From Paenibacillus sp. BSR1-1 (lineage in GTDB: Bacteria; Bacillota; Bacilli; Bacillales; Cytobacillaceae), in NCBI RefSeq assembly GCF_030403775.1, contig NZ_JAQMWQ010000031.1, positions 1 through 64,000 of the forward strand: DNA of 64,000 nucleotides, written 5' to 3'. Both the position numbers and the translations under genes were made by a program. The notes below the pieces were generated by a model. That model had not been told where the DNA came from and searched no databases. It saw only the letters and a program-made list of their open reading frames with translations. Of the stretch, positions 7,872 through 14,789 are shown in pieces (position 1 is the stretch's first letter; each line of letters opens with the position of its first letter).

Positions 7872-8612
7872 CTATTTTAATACTTTTATCTTTTTAATAA
7901 TAACATCTTTTTCTGGTTTATCCTGTGCCCCCACAGGTGTGTCAGCAATTTTATCAACGACTTCCATACCTTCAACAACTTGTCCAAAAACCGTATGGCG
8001 GTGATCAAGCCATGGAGTTCCGCCGCGTTCATCATAGGCATCAATTATTTCTTTCGGGTATCCTGCCTTGTTTATTTCCGATTTCATTTGAGGGTCAAGA
8101 GAAGTTTTTTGAACAATAAAAAACTGGCTGCCGTTTGTGTTAGAGCCTGAATTGGCCATTGACAAGGCTCCGCGAATGTTGAAAAGATTATTGGAGAATT
8201 CATCTTCAAATGGCTTTCCCCAAATACTATCGCCGCCCGTTCCGTTCCCACTAGGATCGCCGCCTTGAATCATGAAGTCTTTGATAACCCTGTGGAAAAT
8301 TAAACCGTTGTAATAACCTTCCTCACTATGCTTGACAAAATTTTCAACGGCTTTTGGCGCATATTCTGGAAATAATTTAATTTTTATCGTACCCATTGAT
8401 GTTTCCATTTCAACGAGCTTCTCGTTCTCAGACACCTCTGTTGAAAGCTGAGGATAGACTCCCTTTGACACTTGTTGATCCCCTTCCTTCTGTTCCGTTT
8501 TTGGCGCAGAACTTTTCGTTTTTGCTTCTTCCTTCTTTGTTGTGCTTGTCCCACAAGCTGACAATACTAAAATAATAGCAAATAAAGCAATCAAGAATTT
8601 TAGCTTCTTCAT
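7872..8612 (-). CDS. Cyclophilin-type peptidyl-prolyl isomerase lipoprotein
   Basis: The 246-residue protein begins with a lipoprotein signal (MKKLKFLIALFAIILVLSAC, lipobox LSAC). A Lys/Glu/Ser-rich linker follows to about residue 60, then a complete cyclophilin domain. Active-site blocks are FHRVIKDFMIQGGDPSGNGT, ANSGSNTNGSQFFIVQ and DHRHTVFGQVVEGM. By family it catalyses proline cis-trans isomerisation, here outside the membrane, perhaps helping secreted proteins fold. The cytoplasmic PpiB is only about 143 aa and lacks the signal. GGAGGT lies 7 bases before the ATG. Confidence 0.9.
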   Translation of the reverse strand: MKKLKFLIALFAIILVLSACGTSTTKKEEAKTKSSAPKTEQKEGDQQVSKGVYPQLSTEVSENEKLVEMETSMGTIKIKLFPEYAPKAVENFVKHSEEGYYNGLIFHRVIKDFMIQGGDPSGNGTGGDSIWGKPFEDEFSNNLFNIRGALSMANSGSNTNGSQFFIVQKTSLDPQMKSEINKAGYPKEIIDAYDERGGTPWLDHRHTVFGQVVEGMEVVDKIADTPVGAQDKPEKDVIIKKIKVLK

Positions 8613-8656
8613 TTATCATACCTCCATTTTTTCACTTTAACCGAAAATAAATTTTT

Positions 8657-8685
8657 TTGCACTCTGTTTTAAATTTAGTCATAAT
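8657..8685 (+). promoter_or_regulatory. Sigma-A-like promoter of kapB
   Basis: TTGCAC, a 17-base spacer and CATAAT lie 46 bases upstream of the chosen kapB start. Confidence 0.55.
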
Positions 8686-8731
8686 GAAGGGGAAGAATCA
8701 AGATAAAGATTGGGTGTCAGGGGGTTTTTTT

Positions 8732-9115
8732 ATGTCAGAATTGCAGGTTGGTACTGCAGTAACAGGTATCTATAAAACAGGAAAGTATATTGGAGAAATA
8801 ACGGATATCCGCCCGCAGCATTATTTAGTCAGAGTTTTGGGTGTTCTCAAGCATCCAATGCAAGGTGATCTTCATAACCCAAAAGAAGCGGATGTACTCA
8901 TTTTCCATGAGAGGCGCGCACTAGCCTTTAGAGAGCAGGCCAATATTCCAAAGCAGATGGTCAAACCTTTTGAAGAAGAGATACCCGACTACAAAGAGTC
9001 ATTAAAGATAGCGGTAGATAAAATGAAAAATGAACTGTTAGGAACATCTTCACAATGGGCTGAAATGAGCTTAAAAATGATAGACTCCCTAGAAAAGGAT
9101 TATTTCAAATCCTAA
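8732..9115 (+). CDS. kapB: Kinase-associated protein B (KapB)
   Basis: The 127-residue protein matches B. subtilis KapB from end to end (128 aa there). It shares VGTAVTGIYKTGKYIGE, LVRVLGVLKHPMQGDLHNPK, FHERRALAFREQANIP and PDYKESLK. KapB is needed for KinB-dependent entry into the sporulation phosphorelay. It is historically called a lipoprotein, but no lipobox is visible here. ATG 8732 is chosen because GGGGG lies 7 bases before it and it matches the family N-terminus. It converges on kapD across a family A repeat and a shared terminator. Confidence 0.93.
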   Translation: MSELQVGTAVTGIYKTGKYIGEITDIRPQHYLVRVLGVLKHPMQGDLHNPKEADVLIFHERRALAFREQANIPKQMVKPFEEEIPDYKESLKIAVDKMKNELLGTSSQWAEMSLKMIDSLEKDYFKS

Positions 9116-9133
9116 ACCGTGTTCAAGGACCTT

Positions 9134-9260
9134 GTTGATTGGAGCGGAAGGTGCGAGACTCCTGCGGGAGTACGGGGCAGGGGAGACCCCGCAGGCCGCA
9201 TAGCGCCGAGGAGGCTCCACGGCACGCCGCGAACCGCAAGAGCCTGGAGCGCAAATCAAC
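9134..9260 (+). repeat. Dispersed GC-rich repeat, family A, full copy
   Basis: This 127-bp element has inverted ends (GTTGATT at the left, AATCAAC at the right). The interior is rich in short dyads (CTCCTGCGGGAG, and GGGG-AGACCCC near the middle). A second full copy lies inverted at 18081-18208 and a half copy at 40-93. It fills the gap between kapB and the kapB/kapD terminator. Small mobile REP/MITE-like origin is inference. Confidence 0.9.
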
Positions 9261-9277
9261 ATACAAGTTTAAACACT

Positions 9278-9310
9278 AAAGGCCAAATCAGGTTGAGTGA
9301 TTTGGCCTTT
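9278..9310. terminator. Terminator shared by kapB and kapD
   Basis: AAAGGCCAAATCA and TGATTTGGCCTTT form a 13-bp perfect stem between the converging genes, with a T-run on the plus side and AAA on the other. The kapD stop lies at its edge. Confidence 0.85.
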
Positions 9311-9933
9311 TATGCAAATTCATTTAATAACTTTGAAAAATCAACCCGGTCACCGATGGTGGTTGGCTTTGGTTTTTCTAGATATCGTTTATCCTTTTCA
9401 ACTAGCTTGAATATATTATAGGTAGTCAAGGCATCATCAAGTGCCCGGTGGTGCCTGCCTGTCCCTTCTTTGCCATATTCTTGAACAGCCTTCCATAGTC
9501 CTGTTTGATTTTGATCTCCGAAGAATCGTTTATATTCCATTGACAGATCTAATTCTGAAGCATGAAATGGAAAAGCAGTACCAGCCTCCAAACAGTTATG
9601 ACGAAGTACCTTCATATCCATATTTCCCCAAGTAACAATTGTGGTTTCCAGATTGCTCTTATTGAATTCCTCCAGCTTTCGGATAAAATCATAAAAAGAT
9701 AGCCCCGTGTCAACCTGCTGCTGTGAAATATGTAAAAAGGATTTACAGCGTTCTGATAGCTTTGGGAACTTTAGAGGAGTAACAAAGGAAGAAAACTGTT
9801 CGGCGATCTGATCATCAATAACGGATACAATTCCAACCTCAATAATTTCCGCGAAAAAATCTTTCATACGTCCATTACGTTCAGGCATGGTAAATTCAAA
9901 ATCAATAAATAGGTATTGCCGCTTTGCTCTCAT
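9310..9933 (-). CDS. kapD: DEDDh 3'-5' exonuclease-like KapD
   Basis: The 207-residue protein belongs to the DnaQ/RNase T exonuclease superfamily. Exo I is FIDFEFT (D and E), exo II is VTWGNMDMKVL (D), and exo III is HHRALDDALTT (H and D). All catalytic acids appear intact. B. subtilis KapD (205 aa) is described as an inhibitor of the KinA branch of sporulation initiation. ATG 9933 is chosen because GGGGGTG lies 6 bases before it. An upstream in-frame ATG overlaps that site. It pairs convergently with kapB, as befits a shared sporulation-control role. Confidence 0.93.
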   Translation of the reverse strand: MRAKRQYLFIDFEFTMPERNGRMKDFFAEIIEVGIVSVIDDQIAEQFSSFVTPLKFPKLSERCKSFLHISQQQVDTGLSFYDFIRKLEEFNKSNLETTIVTWGNMDMKVLRHNCLEAGTAFPFHASELDLSMEYKRFFGDQNQTGLWKAVQEYGKEGTGRHHRALDDALTTYNIFKLVEKDKRYLEKPKPTTIGDRVDFSKLLNEFA

Positions 9934-10074
9934 ATTCTTCACCCCCATTTCTTATGAATAAGCTTACTACCATTATATAAAGAAACATGTACAAAAAACT
10001 GTGCTTTTGTTCTATTTTATTTTCAATTATATCATGATTTTCCTTAAATTTTTTAAATATTTCAATAAAAAAAA

Positions 10075-10099
10075 GAGAGTGGGTAAAAATCCCATTCTC
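10075..10099 (-). terminator. Terminator of the menI-like gene
   Basis: GAGAGTGGG and CCCATTCTC pair, with one G-U. The minus strand then runs into eight T residues. It overlaps the stop codon. Confidence 0.8.
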
Positions 10100-10481
10100 A
10101 TTTTCTGATTTTTATGACCGCCATGGTACATCTTGAAACGCAAATAAGGCGTCCCTGATCGTCGGTAATTTTAATATCCCATACTTGTGTGGTTCTGCCT
10201 TGGTGCAGAACTGTGCCCACCGCTGTGACTACGCCTTCTCGAATAGATCGAACATGATTCGCATTAATTTCGAGACCAGCTACTGCTTCCTCTTCTTTAT
10301 TAACTAACTCATAAGCGCCCAAACTCGCAACCGTTTCTGCCAATGCCACGGATGCACCGCCATGCAGGATGCCAAAAGGCTGGCGCGTCCGCTCATCAAC
10401 CGGCATCGTTGCAATGATTTTTCCTTCTTCAATATGGGTAATTTCAATACCAAGTGCTTCAATTAGTGTGTTTTTAATCAT
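10098..10481 (-). CDS. menI: Hotdog-fold thioesterase, probable DHNA-CoA hydrolase (MenI/YuxO family)
   Basis: The 127-residue single-domain hotdog protein closely follows B. subtilis YuxO/MenI (126 aa). Catalytic-loop blocks are RQPFGILHGGASVALAETVA and the later INANHVRSIREGVV. Family knowledge assigns hydrolysis of 1,4-dihydroxy-2-naphthoyl-CoA in menaquinone synthesis. Related PaaI-type thioesterases share the fold, so the substrate is not certain. GGAGG lies 6 bases before the ATG. It is monocistronic, with its own terminator. Confidence 0.82.
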   Translation of the reverse strand: MIKNTLIEALGIEITHIEEGKIIATMPVDERTRQPFGILHGGASVALAETVASLGAYELVNKEEEAVAGLEINANHVRSIREGVVTAVGTVLHQGRTTQVWDIKITDDQGRLICVSRCTMAVIKIRK

Positions 10482-10579
10482 GATTATCCTCCAGTATATT
10501 TATAATATGTAACGGTCAATGAAAACTGTCATAGTTAACCTATTCTCTTTAGTAAATCAATTTTCCTTCTAATCAAAGG

Positions 10580-10603
10580 AAAAACAGCCCTAGAGCTGTT
10601 TTT
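10580..10603 (-). terminator. Terminator of the Gly/Pro/Tyr-rich gene
   Basis: AAAAACAGC and GCTGTTTTT form a 9-bp stem just past the stop of the gene at 10611. A short run of T/C follows on the minus strand. Confidence 0.7.
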
Positions 10604-10610
10604 TCCTTAA

Positions 10611-10883
10611 TTAATAATAAAATGGTGGGCCGCCTATACCAGGATAGCCAAGACCAAGCCCTGGAGCTCCAAAACCAAGTCCTGGTGCAAAACCAAATCC
10701 TGATCCTGGGTATCCTAAACCAGGGTAACCAAAACCGCCGTAAAATGGCCGTGCTGCAAACGATGCACCAAGTCCACCTCCAATTAAACCACCTAAAAAA
10801 CTAAGCCCGCCTATCGCCAAGGGTAATCCAAAGCCGAAAAATCGTTGATCTTGTACCGGGTAGGGACTTCGATATGGGTACAT
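10611..10883 (-). CDS. Gly/Pro/Tyr/Phe-rich small protein, possible spore coat or surface protein
   Basis: The 90-residue protein starts MYPYRSPYPVQDQRFF. A short glycine-rich hydrophobic stretch (LAIGGLSFLGGLIGGGLGAS) follows, and then repeats built on GYPGLGYPGSGFGF and GLGFGAPG, ending GGPPFYY. There is no cysteine and little charge. GGAGGT lies 10 bases before the ATG. Composition and a genome full of sporulation genes suggest a coat or surface role, but no family is recognised. The central glycine stretch could also insert in a membrane. Confidence 0.65.
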   Translation of the reverse strand: MYPYRSPYPVQDQRFFGFGLPLAIGGLSFLGGLIGGGLGASFAARPFYGGFGYPGLGYPGSGFGFAPGLGFGAPGLGLGYPGIGGPPFYY

Positions 10884-10962
10884 TAATTACCATACCTCCT
10901 TTTTCGCTATACTTGCCTACACTATTTCATATGCGAGAAGGAAGGCTAATGAGTGGGCAGTC

Positions 10963-11116
10963 AGAAAAGCGGAAGCGCCCGTTTAGCGACGTATGGCCAG
11001 GGGCCCGCTCCGACTGAGATAAAGGAAACACGGAGAGCGTCAGCGATCCGATGTTGACTTATCGTAGGGAGGAGTGGGATGGCCACTGGGCGCTGGACCT
11101 GGACATTTCTCAAAGT
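10963..11116 (+). repeat. Dispersed repeat, family B, copy 1
   Basis: This 154-bp element is shared with 17460-17618. Shared blocks are AGAAAAGCGGAAGCGCCCGT, GACTGAGATAAAGGAAACAC, CGATCCGATGTTGACTTATC and CTGGGCGCTGGA. The left AAGCGGAAGCGCCC and right GGGCGCT blocks are partly complementary, so the ends can fold together. It lies between the Gly-rich gene's promoter region and the lap terminator. Confidence 0.88.
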
Positions 11117-11146
11117 CACATGAAATTATTCCTAATTAATATTAGA

Positions 11147-11172
11147 AAACCCACGGAAGTTTCCGTGGGTTT
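11147..11172 (-). terminator. Terminator of the leucyl aminopeptidase gene
   Basis: AAACCCACGGAA and TTCCGTGGGTTT form a 12-bp perfect stem with a 2-base centre (effective loop larger), just past the stop. Confidence 0.8.
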
Positions 11173-11178
11173 AAAGGT

Positions 11179-12687
11179 TTATTTTTCAATTGGTTCGAAC
11201 CGTTCTACAAATAATGCAAGAGTACGCGTCATTACTCCGGTTGCACCTGCAGGACCAAGATTATTTCCTTTAGCAGTAGTGGCCGTTCCGGCAATATCTA
11301 AATGCACCCAAGGAGTACCTTCAGCAAATTCGCCGATAAAGGCGCCAGCAACAAGGGCATGCCCCTCACTGCCTGGTGAATTATTTAAATCAGCTACTTT
11401 GCTATTTCTGACTCGTTCCTTCTCGCTTTCAAACAAAGGCAGTAACCACATTTGCTCACTGGCTTCTACCGATGCTTCTAATACTTGTTCATATAATGAT
11501 TCGTGATTGGTCATCGCGCCGGTTGTATGTAATCCAAGTGCCGTAATGACCCCGCCGGTTAATGTTGCAACATCTACCAAATATTCGGCTCCATGATGCT
11601 TCGCATACGTCACCGCGTCTGCTAACACCAAACGGCCTTCTGCATCCGTATTCAATACCTCAATCGTTTTCCCACACATTGAGGTAATCACATCGTCCGG
11701 CTTAAAGGCATGGCCGCTAATCATATTATCAGTCGAAGGAATAACCGCCACAACATTTTGTTCTGGGCGGGTTTCACCAATGATCTCCATTGCTCCAAGC
11801 ACAGCAGCCGCGCCGCCCATGTCTGTTTTCATCCCTACAATGCCGGCTTTTGTTTTAATGGAATAACCGCCCGTATCAAAGGTAATTCCTTTTCCCACTA
11901 AGCCGATTACGTCTTTCCAATCATCTTTCCCTTGATACTTCAACACGATCATCTTAGGCGGCTCTGTTGACCCTTGGTTAACAGCAAGGAATGCTCCCAT
12001 TCCAAGCTTTTCAATTTCTGCTTTTTCTAAAATTTCTATCTCAAAATCATACTTATCAGCTAATTCTTCCGCATAGTTTGCCAAATCGGTCGCTGTAAGC
12101 AAGTTCCCTGGAATATTGACAAGCGTCCTAGCTGAGTTTGTCCCATTTCCGAATGCAAATCCGACCGATAACGACGCTTGAATATCTTCTTTTTCAAAGC
12201 CCTCACAGTAAACATTCAGGGTCTTCAGTTTTTTCTCAGGTTCATTCGATTTCTGTTTATAATCCTTGAACTGATAGGTAGCCAGCGAGAATGCTTCGCT
12301 CAAAGCATGGGCAGCGTCAAGTCCATCCAGTTCTTCCGTCAAGAAAGAATCCAGATAAACAGCAGCCTCTTCTAATTTACTTGCCTTCACATCTTTGAAT
12401 AACTTACCAAATGCTTCTCTTAGTTTATCGAAGGTCAATTCCTTTTCCTTTCCAAGACCGACAAACCAAATTCGTTTTGAACCGATTTTACTAAAGGTAT
12501 GTATTTTGCTAATACTTTTTAGTTTTGCTGAAATATCACCTGATTTAACCAACTCAGTTAGCTGTCCATCGAATTTTTCATCCAATTTTGCTAAAGCACC
12601 TGAGAATTTTTCTGGTTTTTCAAAAAGTCCTATGACCAGGCCTTCATGTTCAGCAGTTAAGTCCAATTTTGATGTAACGTGAAACAT
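11179..12687 (-). CDS. pepA: Leucyl aminopeptidase, M17 family (YuiE/PepA)
   Basis: The 502-residue cytosolic aminopeptidase has two parts. An N-terminal macro-like regulatory domain runs to about residue 170. The C-terminal catalytic domain carries metal and active-site blocks GKGITFDTGGYSIK, KTDMGGAAAVLGAM and the M17 signature NTDAEGRLVLADA. It removes N-terminal residues, preferring leucine, and forms hexamers with two divalent metals in the family. GGAGGTGA lies 6 bases before the ATG. It follows yuiCBA as in B. subtilis, where it is called yuiE. Confidence 0.95.
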   Translation of the reverse strand: MFHVTSKLDLTAEHEGLVIGLFEKPEKFSGALAKLDEKFDGQLTELVKSGDISAKLKSISKIHTFSKIGSKRIWFVGLGKEKELTFDKLREAFGKLFKDVKASKLEEAAVYLDSFLTEELDGLDAAHALSEAFSLATYQFKDYKQKSNEPEKKLKTLNVYCEGFEKEDIQASLSVGFAFGNGTNSARTLVNIPGNLLTATDLANYAEELADKYDFEIEILEKAEIEKLGMGAFLAVNQGSTEPPKMIVLKYQGKDDWKDVIGLVGKGITFDTGGYSIKTKAGIVGMKTDMGGAAAVLGAMEIIGETRPEQNVVAVIPSTDNMISGHAFKPDDVITSMCGKTIEVLNTDAEGRLVLADAVTYAKHHGAEYLVDVATLTGGVITALGLHTTGAMTNHESLYEQVLEASVEASEQMWLLPLFESEKERVRNSKVADLNNSPGSEGHALVAGAFIGEFAEGTPWVHLDIAGTATTAKGNNLGPAGATGVMTRTLALFVERFEPIEK

Positions 12688-12742
12688 TCAATTCACCTCC
12701 GTGTTATTCTCCATTTATTATACCGAACCCCAAATAAAAAAA

Positions 12743-12757
12743 CAGGCATGATGCCTG
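12743..12757 (-). terminator. Terminator of yuiC
   Basis: CAGGCAT-G-ATGCCTG is a near-perfect palindrome, with a run of T residues following on the minus strand. The yuiC stop lies 3 bases away. Confidence 0.7.
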
Positions 12758-12759
12758 CT

Positions 12760-13371
12760 TTACCTTTTTTCTGAGCTAATATACCGCTGGCGGAATACCT
12801 GCAGCGTTTTATCTTCGTTCCATGCCTGTAATTGTTGTTCTGTCAGTTTTCCATTGCCTTTTTGAACAACATAGACCTCTACCTTTTTTTTGCCCCATTT
12901 ATTATAAACATCCTCAACGGTTTCATAATAAAGATCTAATTCATTTCCTTTTATTGCGCCACCCTTATCAGCTACGACCCCATATCCATATCCGGGGATA
13001 AACAGAATTGTACCAATCGGAAAAACGTTCAAATCTGCAGCTACAGTAGAAAATAAATCACGTTTCACTTTAACACCTGAATAGGTGATCCCATACTCAG
13101 GATGTCCTTGTCTTTTTCCAGTCGATTCAAAACCTGCGGTGTAGCCGGTAGCTGTAACAGTTTGCTTTGGATACTTTGACCAATCAAAGGCATCCTCTAA
13201 TGTTGGAGAGGTTGTTCCTGAAACATTTTCGCTTGATGAAATAACGGACGCAAATTGTGAAATTAAGGCATGAGCATTAACACCAGAAATAGATTGGAAC
13301 GTCGCTAATAAGGCCATAATGAAAAGAATTGTCATGGCTGCACGCTTGATCCAATTTTTAAATATATCCAT
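12760..13371 (-). CDS. yuiC: 3D-domain protein YuiC, secreted or membrane-anchored
   Basis: The 203-residue protein has an N-terminal hydrophobic anchor or signal (about residues 11-32), a Ser/Thr linker, and a C-terminal 3D domain. That domain has the conserved TATGYTAG, YGITYSG, FPIGTILFIPG and YGVVADKGGAIKGNELDLYY, with the catalytic-type aspartates. B. subtilis YuiC is a Sps-type muralytic (lytic transglycosylase-like) protein. The start is uncertain. GGAGGAG lies 11 bases before ATG 13371, and an upstream ATG at 13407 would give 215 aa. It sits directly downstream of yuiB. Confidence 0.85.
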   Translation of the reverse strand: MDIFKNWIKRAAMTILFIMALLATFQSISGVNAHALISQFASVISSSENVSGTTSPTLEDAFDWSKYPKQTVTATGYTAGFESTGKRQGHPEYGITYSGVKVKRDLFSTVAADLNVFPIGTILFIPGYGYGVVADKGGAIKGNELDLYYETVEDVYNKWGKKKVEVYVVQKGNGKLTEQQLQAWNEDKTLQVFRQRYISSEKR

Positions 13372-13460
13372 TAAATTTTTCACTCCTCCAAAAATATTCA
13401 TTCCCAAGCTGAAGGGAATTATTCAAAAAAGGAGTGAAAAATATTACTAGTGAACAAAAA

Positions 13461-13486
13461 AACCCTTTGCCAGAAGGCAAAGAGTT
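13461..13486 (-). terminator. Terminator of yuiB
   Basis: AACCCTTTGCC and GGCAAAGAGTT pair (one G-U) around AGA. The minus-strand T-run follows. The hairpin touches the yuiB stop codon. Confidence 0.82.
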
Positions 13487-13810
13487 TTAAAACATTTGAT
13501 AGCCATTTTTTCGAAGCAGTTTGATGGTAAATCCAGCAGCTATGGCTCCTGCTAAGCCACTTAATAAAATTAGAATATCAGCGGTGGCCAGCGAGCTGAA
13601 TTTATGTCCTAATTCCAAAAAGGCAGACTTACTATTTGTAAAATATTCAATAAATCTTACTTTATCTACGATTAAAATGGCCACAATAGGATATATTATC
13701 GCCATAACCCATGACATTCTTAAAAGCATATTTAGGATAAATCCAATACCAAAAAACAAGACAAAAAATAGCAATATCGAAATAACTAAAACAACGATGC
13801 TCATTTGCAT
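13487..13810 (-). CDS. yuiB: YuiB family membrane protein
   Basis: The 107-residue protein is almost all membrane: segments at about 3-28, 32-48 and 77-99. The second runs MSWVMAIIYPIVAILIV. It closely follows B. subtilis YuiB (105 aa) in length, position and the phrase FVLFFGIGFILNMLLRMSW. Function is unknown. AAGGGGG lies 8 bases before ATG 13810. Its neighbours yuiA (upstream) and yuiC (downstream) are also conserved, but each has its own terminator here. Confidence 0.85.
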   Translation of the reverse strand: MQMSIVVLVISILLFFVLFFGIGFILNMLLRMSWVMAIIYPIVAILIVDKVRFIEYFTNSKSAFLELGHKFSSLATADILILLSGLAGAIAAGFTIKLLRKNGYQMF

Positions 13811-13891
13811 CCGAGATTCCCCCTTTACGCATCAACACTAAGTGTACCTAACGTCCAAAGTGGAGTCAATATGAACACAAAAAAAATAGCC

Positions 13892-13908
13892 CTTCGAAAT
13901 GTTCGAAG
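13892..13908 (-). terminator. Terminator of yuiA
   Basis: CTTCGAA and TTCGAAG form a 7-bp stem around a 3-base loop, with a run of T residues (TATTTTTTT) on the minus strand. Confidence 0.7.
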
Positions 13909-13953
13909 AAGCAGTATCCAGCCATTCTTTTCAATTATAAAACTTAATACCCC

Positions 13954-14082
13954 TTATTCCTCTTCCTTCTTTCCTGTGCCGCCACAGCAGGAACACGTTT
14001 CAGAACCGCCAAGCACTAGTTGAAAATAGCCGTACCCTGAGCAATAATCACAATTTTTTGTATCCAAGCTCTTAACTGTCAT
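13954..14082 (-). CDS. yuiA: YuiA-like 42-residue zinc-finger miniprotein
   Basis: This very small gene was found by reading the minus strand by eye. It carries two DnaJ-type CxxCxGxG motifs, CDYCSGYG (C11, C14) and CSCCGGTG (C30, C33). A conserved GYFQLVLGGSET lies between them and an acidic tail (KKEEE) at the end. The pair should bind one zinc ion. It matches B. subtilis YuiA as I recall it and lies in the same yuiCBA order. ATG 14082 is chosen because AAGGGGG is 9 bases upstream. An ATG at 14091 abuts that site. Confidence 0.85.
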   Translation of the reverse strand: MTVKSLDTKNCDYCSGYGYFQLVLGGSETCSCCGGTGKKEEE

Positions 14083-14238
14083 CCTTTTCATCCCCCTTAT
14101 ATATTAACTTAATTTTCTGATAATATAACAAGGATTGGCGAAAAAGGAAAGAGCGAAATTCTTGCAAATTCTCAAAAGAAAACGGATACATATAAAGTTT
14201 TCTTTCATTTTCTAATTGTTACTTAAATTTTCAAAAAA

Positions 14239-14730
14239 TTACAAAAATAATTTGTAAGCCGTATAACCAAACTGATTTCCTGGGTTCAACCCATCAATAC
14301 CAGGTTTTATACAAGATTCCTTTTGCTTAATAAGCTGGTGAAGAATTATAGATGCATCTTTTTCATTTAACAACACTTCTGGTGCCATAAATCTCGCTTC
14401 ATAAAGTTCATTTTCCTGATGGATTATCTTTTCTTCGCTTATTGGTTCCATTAAAAAGACGATCATATTGTCGCTTATTTCTTCTTTAATTACTCCGGTT
14501 CTTAACCCGATAAGACCTTTTACGGCACAGTCAATTCCTGTCTCTTCCTTAACCTCTCTTAGAACCGCTTCATCTGCCGTTTCACCTATCTCAACAAAAC
14601 CTGCTGGCAAGGACCATTGGCCTTTCAAGCCGCCGTATCTCTTCTTCACCACAAGCCATTGGCCATCCTTAGAAATCACTAACCCCGAAACAGCTAACCA
14701 CACCTTGCCGCGTTTTTCACGATTGCTCAT
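14239..14730 (-). CDS. Nudix hydrolase
   Basis: The 163-residue protein has a full Nudix box at about residues 44-66 (GFVEIGETADEAV, then LREVKEETGI). All catalytic glutamates and the arginine are present. The preceding strand is WLVVKKRYGGLKGQWSLPAG. The family cleaves nucleoside diphosphate-linked compounds, and the substrate cannot be told here. The C-terminal 40 residues are poorly conserved in character. AGGGGTG lies 5 bases before the ATG. It lies between the yumB terminator and yuiA, transcribed with neither. Confidence 0.88.
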   Translation of the reverse strand: MSNREKRGKVWLAVSGLVISKDGQWLVVKKRYGGLKGQWSLPAGFVEIGETADEAVLREVKEETGIDCAVKGLIGLRTGVIKEEISDNMIVFLMEPISEEKIIHQENELYEARFMAPEVLLNEKDASIILHQLIKQKESCIKPGIDGLNPGNQFGYTAYKLFL

Positions 14731-14755
14731 TGTAGCACCCCTAAATATTCATAAC

Positions 14756-14784
14756 AAAAAAGGACAGGGTCACTGTCCTTTTTT
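14756..14784 (-). terminator. Terminator of yumB
   Basis: AAAAAAGGACAG and CTGTCCTTTTTT form a 12-bp perfect stem with T-runs on both strands. It stands 5 bases past the yumB stop. Confidence 0.88.
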
Positions 14785-14789
14785 ACTTA

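Noticed and set aside
9119..9421. 100-codon open frame across the family A repeat
   Set aside because: It spans the repeat, the shared terminator and the antisense end of kapD.
11051..11506. 151-codon open frame downstream of the family B repeat
   Set aside because: It runs from the repeat through the lap terminator into the antisense of pepA; no start signal.
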